NCBI GenBank assembly: GCA_012032215.1
Contig: JAAURO010000159.1
Span: 1-5,164, forward strand
DNA length: 5,164 bases
Origin: Limnobacter sp.
GTDB lineage: Bacteria > Pseudomonadota > Gammaproteobacteria > Burkholderiales > Burkholderiaceae_B
Reading direction: 5' to 3'
Shown here: piece by piece, positions 1 through 5,164 of the stretch
Numbering within the stretch: the stretch's first letter is position 1
Layout of the letters: each line of letters opens with the position of its first letter
Program-made: the position numbers and the translations under genes
The notes under the pieces: generated by a model
Databases searched by the model: none
What the model saw: only the letters and a program-made list of their open reading frames with translations
What the model was told of the DNA's origin: nothing

Positions 1-917
1 TATGTGGAGTGTACCCACCGCGCTGGCCATTTCTGCTTGTGGTTCCAGCCGGGCTTGAATGTTCAGGTTGGCGGTGGGCAAAAATTCCAGCCAGTCGGCC
101 GGGTTAAGGCCTTCGGTGCTTAGATTCAGGCGTTCTATGGGCAGCGGTTCCAGCGGTTGCAGTACGGTGGTGGCTTTCAGGGATTGTTCGGCACGCAGTT
201 GTCCGGTGGGGCCTTTGCGCTGTGCCTGCGCCGACACATTGACACCCAGGCGGTCCAAGGGGCCTTGCGCGTCCAGTTTGGCCGAAAGCGCCAGATTTGC
301 AGGGTTTTGCTGCCTTGGGCTTGCAATTGCAGCTGAAAAGGCGCTGCCAACTGCAGGCGCCCGGTGGCAGACACTTGCGCCTGTTGACTGTGCAGTGCCA
401 GTTCGCTGAGTTGCAACACCCCGCCTTTGGTGTGGGCAACCATATGAATGTGGTTTGCGCTTTGCGCATTCACTTGCAGTTCGCCCACAAACGCTTTTTG
501 AAGGGTGATTTCCAGCGGTGGGCGCAGGTCTTTGGGCAGTTTGAATGGCTCGGGTTCTGGCTTGGGCTGGGTGCGCACCTGCACGCGTTGGATGTTCAGT
601 TTCTGAATGAGCAAGCGGTTGTTGAGCAGTTGTGCCCAGCCGATGGTGCCACTTACCTGCTGTGCTTCAATGTCAAGGCCATCGCTGGCCCAGCGGATGT
701 GTTCGAAAGAAAACCCGGCGTGCAAAGACCCACTGGGTTTTTCCAGTACAAGCTGCCAACCCGGCTGCTGGTTGACCCACGACAGCGCCGCACGGCTCAG
801 CACGCCCAGGCCAGTGGAAGTGGTGCCAAGCCACGCCAAACCTGCAAACACAGCCAGGCAAAGGCCCACAAAAACCAGCAAAATTGCCGCAAGCCAGCGC
901 TTCACCTTGTTGCCCAT
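1..917 (-). CDS. tamB: TamB, translocation and assembly module inner-membrane protein (N-terminal part, cut by window edge, one frameshift)
   Basis: TamB is a long inner-membrane-anchored periplasmic protein that pairs with TamA in outer-membrane protein insertion and envelope lipid homeostasis. The ATG at 917 follows tamA by a TAATG overlap, with a G-rich stretch upstream (928-934) as likely ribosome binding site. The start is basic (MGNKVKRW), then one hydrophobic signal anchor (about residues 8-31), then periplasmic sequence rich in short alternating beta segments, such as LDIEAQQVSGTIGWAQLLNN and LNIQRVQVRT, typical of AsmA/TamB-like proteins. The initial frame runs to about residue 203, where the sense jumps frame at the T run 305-308 (A run on the coding strand). 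One extra A gives GSKNPANLALSAKLDAQGPL and the frame then stays open to position 1, ending in VGTLHI. About 306 codons are visible; family members usually exceed 1000 residues, so most of the gene including the DUF490 C-terminus is outside. Identification rests on the tamA linkage, the anchor and the beta-rich pattern. Confidence 0.85.
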
Positions 918-2660
918 TAAAACGCTACCCCCAGGGCAAAGTGAAACCGGGGCTTGTCTTGCCCGCTTGCTTTGGCGATGTCGAAAGCAATGGGGCCTGC
1001 CGGCGTGCGGTAGCGCGCACCCACACCAATGGCCGATTCCAGTTCCAGCGCGGACCAACTGGCAGATACGTCGCCCGTGTCGTAAAACACGGCGGCACCC
1101 CATGGGGAATCAGGAAACCAGCGCGTGTATTCCACGCTGCCCACCAGCAAGCGCCTGCCACCTTGCAGCACGCCTTGCTGGGGCACGCCAATGCCTGAAT
1201 ACTCAAAGCCGCGCACGGTGTTGGCGCCGCCCGTGCGGAACAGAAAATCCTGCGGAATGTTGTTGCGGGCAGAGGCCAGCACGGTGCCAATTTCAAAGCG
1301 GGTAGAAATCAGGTGGCCCGCCTTCGGTGTCCAGTAGCCACGGTGGCGAAAGGCCAGCCTTAAAAAATCCTGATCCGACAGCGCGTTTTCCGAGGCCACG
1401 GCAATCTGCCCGTTCACCACATAGCCACGGGTGGGGTTGAGTTCGTCGTCTACTTTGTACCGGGTGTCGTTTGCGCTGAACACCAGGGCTTGGGTTTGCC
1501 CCAGCAGTGTTTTGGCCAGAAAGCGTTCTTCCAGCTGAAAGTTGATGCCCACACTAAACCGCTGATTGGGTAACTCGAAGGTACGAATGGCACCCAATGC
1601 GCTGCGTTCGATATCAAGCTGGGTGATATTCTGGTGATCTACCGAAGCACCCACAGCATCTTGTATTCCTGGTTTTTTGGCGGCAAAACACATCGGCAAA
1701 CGCAGATTGGCGCTTTTGCTCCAGACGCACGCCAGAGGTCAGCGAATAGGCCTTGTTGAACAGATTGTGGTGAAAAAAGTGGCTTCTGACCTGAACCCGG
1801 TATCCGAGCTGTAGCCCGCGCCCAAACCAATGCGCTTGGCCTTGCTTTCCGAGACCTTAACCAGCACCGGCACTTCAATGGGCGAAGGCGGGTTGGGTTG
1901 CATGTCCACTTCCACCGCAGAAAAATACACCGTGTTTTGCAAGGTAGAGAGCAGTTGCAGCAGGCGCTCTTGCTCGTAAGGCTGGCCGGGCTGAATCGGG
2001 CTGTATTTTTTAACCAGATCTTCCGGGTATTTTTCGAGGCCGGAAATCTGCAACTCACCAAAGGTGTAGGCCGGGCCGCTGTCGTATACCACCTTTAAAT
2101 GTACCTGCCGGGTTTCGGGATTAACATCGGCCAGGCTTTGGACAATATTGGCTGCCGAAAAGTCTTTGGCCAAAAGGCCCTTGAGCAAAGAGTCTTTGCT
2201 GGCGTCCCACAAAACCTGCAAAAAAAGGCTGGTTTTTTTGCAAAATCCACAAGCTGCGCAGGCGACTGCGGCGTTCTTCCCACTCGGGTTGGGCTACTGC
2301 ACCACGGAACTCGATATCTACCGAGCCCACTGTGCTCAGTTTGCCTTCTTGCACCTGCATGTGCAGGACTGGCAGGTAAGGTTGTGCTTCATCGCCTTCT
2401 TGAAGGCGGTTTGTTTCGACCGAAAAATACCCCTGTGCACCCAGTAAGTCGCGGATAATTGGCCTTAAACGGCGGTAAAGTTGCTGAACATCGCCTAAAT
2501 CGTCTAGTCGCGAATTGCTTACCACGGGTTCGATGGCTTGCAGCACCAGTGGTTTAAGTGAATCGGTGATTTCTATGCGCACATCGCTTAAATCGGCCGC
2601 CCACCCTCCCACTGGCAAGAGTGCCAACACGCAAACGGCAAGCTGTTTTACTGCTTTCAT
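917..2660 (-). CDS. tamA: TamA, outer-membrane autotransporter assembly factor of the BamA/Omp85 family (three frameshift sites)
   Basis: TamA is an Omp85-family outer-membrane barrel that works with TamB in inserting autotransporters and other outer-membrane proteins. The start at 2660 opens a signal peptide (MKAVKQLAVCVLALLPVGGW, cleavage near AA/D); a longer in-frame start at 2705 would put a non-signal-like, polar stretch in front and is rejected. With frames joined it is about 580 residues, normal for TamA. Three POTRA domains lie roughly at 25-108, 110-195 and 198-272 (for example YTFGELQISGLEKYPEDLV opening the third), then a barrel from about 275. The Omp85 loop-6 VRGF motif is at about 482-485, and the protein ends in a beta-signal closing with phenylalanine (FHFALGVAF). 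The sense changes frame at 2233-2239 (T7, six would restore QPFLQVLWDASKD), at 1773-1778 (one base short, giving TFFHHNLFNKAYSL) and around 1673-1688 (ADVF then PGIQDAVG). No in-frame stops occur within the stitched segments. It overlaps tamB by one base. The breaks are probably sequence errors, though real decay cannot be excluded. Confidence 0.9.
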
Positions 2661-2884
2661 GTTGAAAGATCTCTGGGGTTGGCCTTGGTGGGTGTGGGTT
2701 GGCACGGGCGCACAAGAAGGGGCGCCATTTTAGTGACACAACCCCTCATTGTACGGGAAGTGGGGCCTGTTTGTTGCGCCCAAGCCGCCGCAAGGCTGGC
2801 AGTGGCTGTGGAAACTCCAGCAAGTGTTACCGCTATCGGCACACTGGGTTTAGACTGTCTTTTTGGGTTAAAAAGGAGTTTAAA
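2661..2884. promoter_or_regulatory. Divergent intergenic region between tamA and the plus-strand gene
   Basis: This 224-base gap separates two divergent start codons and should hold the promoters of both. For tamA the best minus-strand -10-like hexamers are TAAAAT (2732 to 2727) and TACAAT (2753 to 2748), each five of six to consensus, but neither has a convincing -35. For the plus-strand gene, TTACCG (2827-2832) and TTTAGA (2849-2854) are spaced by 16 bases and only weakly resemble a sigma-70 promoter. An 8-base direct repeat GGGTTGGC occurs at 2676-2683 and 2696-2703, one repeat every 20 bases, in the presumed tamA leader. No RNA gene or terminator is visible. The promoter role follows from gene arrangement; the exact boxes are guesses. 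Confidence 0.4.
2875..2878 (+). promoter_or_regulatory. Ribosome binding site (GGAG) fixing the start at 2885
   Basis: AAAAGGAGTT places a GGAG core six bases ahead of the ATG at 2885. This strong Shine-Dalgarno match selects 2885 over upstream in-frame ATGs such as 2699, which would add an arginine- and cysteine-rich, low-credibility extension. No comparable site precedes the ATG at 3150, which supports 2885 as the true start of the following frameshifted gene. Confidence 0.7.
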
Positions 2885-3148
2885 ATGAATTCGGATAAAG
2901 CAGATTTGTTAACTAAATGGCCTTTAACAGCATCAAGCAACGGTGTTCAATCAGAAGCGCTTTTAGAGTCGCCACACCGTAACGGAACCTACTCGTGTTT
3001 GCAGGGCGTTGTGGCCTTGGCTACGCGGTGGTTCATTTACCTGCCTCCAGTTGTTCAGGCCTGCGGTGTGGCAGCACCAGAGTGTAAAGCGATTGCGCTT
3101 CGAATGACTGAAAAGTGCGCAACCACACTGGGCAAGGCTGCGCGATGA
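2885..3148 (+). CDS. Unrecognised 87-residue reading frame, probably the N-terminal part of the CE-clan-like protein that follows
   Basis: I do not recognise this protein. It begins at an ATG with a good Shine-Dalgarno site (GGAG at 2875-2878) and encodes a polar N-terminus (MNSDKADLLTKWPLTASSNG), then a cysteine-containing, partly hydrophobic stretch (LATRWFIYLPPVVQACGVAA, about residues 45-64), then a likely helix (KAIALRMTEKCATTLGKAAR). There is no clear signal peptide and no catalytic motif. It stops at 3146-3148, two bases before the ATG of the next frame. Removing one base from the G run at 3130-3132 would read TEKCATTLARLRDEMQRCDD and continue into the next frame without a stop, giving one protein of about 417 residues. 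Given the other indels in this window, that reading is favoured. The alternative is a small separate gene translationally coupled to its neighbour. Confidence 0.55.
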   Translation: MNSDKADLLTKWPLTASSNGVQSEALLESPHRNGTYSCLQGVVALATRWFIYLPPVVQACGVAAPECKAIALRMTEKCATTLGKAAR

Positions 3149-3149
3149 A

Positions 3150-4139
3150 ATGCAGCGTTGCGATGACGAGGCAATTAAGTTGTACGGAGCCAACAACGTG
3201 AATGGCTTGTTTTTAAACGAAAACTTGCAAGGTGTTTACAAAGTGGGCAATCAGTTGGTGTACCAAGCGCCGCAGAGGGCATACAACGCACCGCTGGCAG
3301 ACTGTGTGTACCAACTGCACAATGCCCTTGAAATTGCCGCCATTTTGTACAACCAGAAATACGGAATTCATATGGTGGTGCACGAGGGCGAACGGTCAAC
3401 CAATTGCATACCTCGTCTGCTGGAAAAAACCTTGAAAACCGATACCCCGAAAGGCCTGATCTGGAAAACCCGCTACCTCAAGCACGTAGTGCCTTTTGTG
3501 CTGATGCGCGAGAAAAAGCCAGATGGCACGTTTCGGCTTTGGGTGACCTCGCTGGACAGCACTGAAAATACACCGGGTGGTTGCCTGTGGCTGTTGAGCC
3601 ATGGTTGGGAGCGTAATTTTTCCGCACTGCTTGGGCAGGCCGAGTTTTTACGGGCAGGATTTAACGAGGTGTGTTTGGTTAAAATGGGTGTGGGAAATCG
3701 TCAGGCGGATCCCTACTCGTGCCGAACAGACGCTGTTGTCATGCTGAAAGACGCCTTGCGCCACCCGCACGCCCGCGAACTGTTTGGCAAGGCGCCTGAA
3801 GTTTTTGCTGCCGACCCCCAGTTTGCCCAATGGCAGGCGGCGGCACAACCACAAAGCCACCTTAAGCTGTATCGCCGACCCTTACCTGCCGCCCTGGCCA
3901 AAAATGTGCAAACTGGCAGTGCGTTTTTTAGACACAACGGAATTTTGCAGGAGTCCCCAGTGATGCAGCGCGCTGGCTTGGGCCCGCAAACGCTTGCCCA
4001 GCATCAGAAAAAGTACCTCAACCCCAACACGCAGCGCTCTGATCGCCTGAAAGTAAAAGCCTTGCGGCTGGCATTGGCGGCTGCGCGTTACACAGAGGCA
4101 CTACAGGCCGCGAGCCCCAGCACCTCTGGCACCCGGTAA
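3150..4139 (+). CDS. Putative CE-clan cysteine peptidase/acetyltransferase-like protein (divergent YopJ- or Ulp1-like), main part
   Basis: No family is recognised with certainty over its length. The middle carries a pattern like CE-clan enzymes (C55 YopJ acetyltransferases, C48 Ulp1): His112 opening a beta strand (KHVVPFVLMRE), then a strand ending at Asp136 (FRLWVTSLDSTEN), then a helical insert, then a strand and RQADPYSC with Gln185 exactly six residues before Cys191, followed by a helix (TDAVVMLKDALRH). In YopJ the order is His, Glu, Gln six before Cys; spacing here is 24 and 55 residues against about 19 and 44. N-terminal to this is a helix-rich region (LADCVYQLHNALEIAAILYN). The C-terminus (about 240-329) is basic and ends in a low-complexity Ala/Ser/Thr tail. 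No signal peptide or membrane span is seen. The ATG at 3150 has no good ribosome binding site, so the frame probably continues from 2885. If the fold is right it could be an acetyltransferase, a deubiquitinase-like or a SUMO-type protease, possibly an effector. Catalysis is inferred, not shown. Confidence 0.6.
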   Translation: MQRCDDEAIKLYGANNVNGLFLNENLQGVYKVGNQLVYQAPQRAYNAPLADCVYQLHNALEIAAILYNQKYGIHMVVHEGERSTNCIPRLLEKTLKTDTPKGLIWKTRYLKHVVPFVLMREKKPDGTFRLWVTSLDSTENTPGGCLWLLSHGWERNFSALLGQAEFLRAGFNEVCLVKMGVGNRQADPYSCRTDAVVMLKDALRHPHARELFGKAPEVFAADPQFAQWQAAAQPQSHLKLYRRPLPAALAKNVQTGSAFFRHNGILQESPVMQRAGLGPQTLAQHQKKYLNPNTQRSDRLKVKALRLALAAARYTEALQAASPSTSGTR

Positions 4140-4158
4140 AGCCTTTCTGCTGGAATGG

Positions 4159-4209
4159 CCCGTTTCAAATGTAAACTTTTGACCTGGCTGCGCGTTTACA
4201 AGAAACGGG
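4159..4209. repeat. Nested inverted repeat (two-part stem) between the CE-clan-like gene and the response regulator
   Basis: CCCGTTTC (4159-4166) pairs with GAAACGGG (4202-4209), and just inside it TGTAAAC (4170-4176) pairs with GTTTACA (4194-4200). The internal loop is three A against one A, and the hairpin loop is 17 bases (4177-4193). Fifteen perfect base pairs in a 51-base span is unlikely by chance. No T run follows the stem, so it is not a standard intrinsic terminator. A -35-like TTGACC (4179-4184) sits in the loop, but no good -10 lies at the right distance. It could be an RNA hairpin ending or stabilising the upstream transcript, or a dyad operator for the response regulator gene about 100 bases downstream. 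Confidence 0.65.
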
Positions 4210-4292
4210 GCAGGATTGCCTGTCTGTTTCATCTTTCAGTTCTTGCCACACCGACTTAACATTTCAGTGAATTCCAGTTTGAACAAGGTTCT

Positions 4293-4298
4293 GAGGGG
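4293..4298 (+). promoter_or_regulatory. Ribosome binding site (GAGGGG) deciding the start of the response regulator
   Basis: GAGGGG lies nine bases before the ATG at 4308. This matters because the frame holding most of the protein has its own ATG at 4424 with no ribosome binding site. Starting there would remove the acidic pocket residues at the N-terminus of the receiver domain. Confidence 0.6.
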
Positions 4299-4307
4299 CT
4301 GCTACTC

Positions 4308-5050
4308 ATGCGTATTGCCATTCTTGAAGACGATCCTACCCAAAGCGAAATGCTGCGTTGGGTGCTGGATAGCGCGGGGCACAAAAGCCATGTGTTCCAC
4401 AATTTAAAAGCTTTCAAAACAGCATGTACCGTGAAAGCTACGACTTGGTGGTGCTGGACTGGGCGCTGCCCGATGGCACCGGCCCAGAGGTGATGCAATG
4501 GCTGCGCAACACGCTTAAAAACAAGGCGCCCGCGCTGTTTATTACTGCCAAAACCGATGAAGAAAATATCGTGGAAGCCCTGGAGGCCGGGGCAGACGAC
4601 TACATGATTAAACCGGTTCGCCGTGGTGAGCTGGTGGCCCGGGTTAACGCATTGTTGCGCCGCACCTACCCTGAACTCACCGCCCCCGAGGTGTTTGACA
4701 TTGCCGGGGTGGAGTTTCACCCCAAATACTCCACCGTGGTGCGGCTGGGCAAACGGGTGATTATGACCCAAAAAGAGTTTGAACTCACCCTGCTGTTTTT
4801 CCGCAACCTGGCCAAGCCTCTTTCCCGCAGCCACATTCAGGAGGCGGTGTGGGGGCGCGAAACCGATTTGCCCAGCCGCACCATGGATACCCATGTTTCC
4901 CGCGTGCGTGCCAAACTGGCGCTTCGCCCAGAAAACGGCTTCAAGTTAACGCCTGTGTATGGCTATGGCTATAAGCTTGAAGAAATCGACACCGATGGCA
5001 ACCCCAAAAATCTGCAAAAACTGGTCAGGCTTCTGGAAGAACAGGTTTAA
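4308..5050 (+). CDS. OmpR/PhoB-family two-component response regulator (one frameshift)
   Basis: This is a DNA-binding response regulator: an aspartate-phosphorylated receiver domain followed by a winged helix. The ATG at 4308 is preceded by GAGGGG (4293-4298), a nine-base gap. The first frame gives MRIAILEDDPTQSEML with the acidic pocket (Glu7, Asp8, Asp9) and runs to about residue 38. The rest is in another frame beginning near the ATG at 4424. One missing base in an A run (4406-4409 or 4416-4419) reconnects the two and gives 247 residues, standard for the family. In joined numbering Asp51 (VVLDWALPDG) is the phosphorylation site, Thr80 (FITAKT) the switch residue and Lys102 (DDYMIKPV) the conserved lysine. 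The winged helix covers about 145-235, with TMDTHVSRVRAKL as recognition helix and YGYGYKL as wing. No histidine kinase lies beside it in the window. Its stop codon abuts the presumed left end of an insertion sequence, so the natural C-terminus may differ slightly. Target genes and signal are unknown. Confidence 0.9.
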
Positions 5051-5057
5051 GAGCGTG

Positions 5058-5086
5058 TTCACGATCTTGAATATTTGTAATAATAT
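5058..5086 (+). promoter_or_regulatory. Candidate sigma-70 promoter of the transposase
   Basis: TTCACG (5058-5063) and TAATAT (5081-5086) match the -35 and -10 consensus at four of six positions each, with an ideal 17-base spacer in AT-rich DNA. The -35 overlaps the presumed terminal inverted repeat, an arrangement common in insertion sequences, where transposase binding can repress its own promoter. The predicted transcript would begin very close to the ATG at 5092, leaving almost no leader, so an upstream or read-through promoter is also possible. Confidence 0.35.
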
Positions 5087-5091
5087 TGGGT

Positions 5092-5164
5092 ATGAAAAAG
5101 AAAAAATACCCAAGCGACCTCAGTGTCGATCAATTTGAAAAAAATCAGGCCGTTGTTGGAACAG
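5092..5164 (+). CDS. IS5-family transposase, N-terminal fragment cut by window edge
   Basis: The open frame starts MKKKKYPSDLSVDQFEKNQA and continues to the edge (24 codons visible). A basic start followed by YPSDLS and then a QF or QW pair is the usual opening of IS5-family DDE transposases (for example YPSDIS-x-EQF or YPSDLT-x-EQW). The catalytic DDE residues lie outside. No good ribosome binding site is visible; GGG at 5088-5090 is too close to the ATG. The subgroup cannot be settled from this fragment. Confidence 0.7.
   Translation, partial: MKKKKYPSDLSVDQFEKNQAVVGT

Larger units (their letters stand above)
5051..5164 (+). mobile_element. Left end of a probable IS5-family insertion sequence (incomplete)
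   Basis: The sequence GAGCGTGTTCACGATC directly after the regulator's stop codon resembles the GAG-starting terminal inverted repeats of many IS5-family elements, and an IS5-type transposase start follows 41 bases later. The bases just before it, TTAA (5047-5050), fit the short TA-rich targets (YTAR, TNA) duplicated by several IS5 subgroups. The right end, the other inverted repeat and the second target copy are outside the window, so the boundary at 5051 is inferred. Intactness cannot be judged. Confidence 0.5.

Noticed and set aside
297..920. Long plus-strand open frame of 207 codons opposite tamB
   Set aside because: It lies antisense to a well-supported tamB frame, has His/Gln-rich low-credibility composition and no ribosome binding site; it is a mirror of the coding strand's codon bias.
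607..1305. Plus-strand open frame of 232 codons opposite tamB and tamA
   Set aside because: It spans the antisense of two recognised genes, is rich in Cys, Arg and Pro, and has no recognisable domain.
1639..2061. Minus-strand open frame of 140 codons within tamA
   Set aside because: It contains a short LPPK-like piece that belongs to the tamA frame-break region, but the rest does not fit TamA and duplicates bases better read in the tamA frames.
2699..2884. N-terminal extension of the plus-strand gene from the ATG at 2699
   Set aside because: The extension is Arg/Cys/Ser-rich without signal or domain character, and a strong ribosome binding site at 2875-2878 points to the ATG at 2885.
4179..4207. 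Sigma-70 promoter using TTGACC as -35 for the response regulator
   Set aside because: The -35 is five of six to consensus, but positions 15 to 18 bases downstream (around GAAACG) do not resemble a -10 box.
4159..4209. Intrinsic terminator
   Set aside because: The stem is good, but no T run follows its right arm on the plus strand, and there is no minus-strand gene for it to terminate.
4256..4894. Minus-strand open frame of 212 codons opposite the response regulator
   Set aside because: It covers the antisense of an unmistakable receiver and winged-helix protein, and its His/Gly/Phe-rich composition is that of an antisense shadow.
1..5164. CRISPR array, tRNA or rRNA genes
   Set aside because: No regularly spaced repeats, cloverleaf-like segments or rRNA signatures were seen on either strand.

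Overview
The window reads as a piece of a Gram-negative, probably betaproteobacterial (Burkholderiales-like), chromosome. The support is a tamA-tamB outer-membrane assembly operon, an OmpR-type response regulator of proteobacterial style and moderate GC (mid-50s % by eye). Genus cannot be settled from sequence alone; a Limnobacter-like freshwater or marine betaproteobacterium is only a guess.

Layout. Positions 2660 down to 1 (minus strand) hold tamA followed by the first quarter or so of tamB. They are joined by a one-base TAATG overlap, and tamB runs off the left edge. Positions 2661-2884 are a divergent intergenic region. Positions 2885-4139 (plus strand) hold an unrecognised gene split into an 87-codon front part and a 329-codon main part. 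The main part carries a His/Asp/Gln/Cys arrangement like CE-clan cysteine peptidases and YopJ-type acetyltransferases, which makes it the most interesting gene here. Positions 4140-4307 are intergenic with a nested inverted repeat. Positions 4308-5050 hold an OmpR/PhoB-family response regulator. From 5051 a probable IS5-family insertion sequence begins right after the regulator's stop codon; only the first 24 codons of its transposase are inside the window.

Main caveat. Every gene that can be checked against a well-known family (tamA, tamB, the response regulator) is broken by single-base frameshifts, mostly in short A/T runs. The coding sense is otherwise intact in the next frame and no in-frame nonsense codons are seen. 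At least five or six such breaks in 5 kb, on both strands, look more like read or assembly indel errors than pseudogenes. The genes are therefore annotated as whole genes with the break positions given.

How the genes relate. TamA (outer-membrane barrel with POTRA domains) and TamB (inner-membrane-anchored periplasmic bridge) form one complex. The CE-clan-like gene and the response regulator point the other way and have no visible functional tie to tamAB. The regulator's cognate kinase is not in the window and may lie beyond the insertion sequence.
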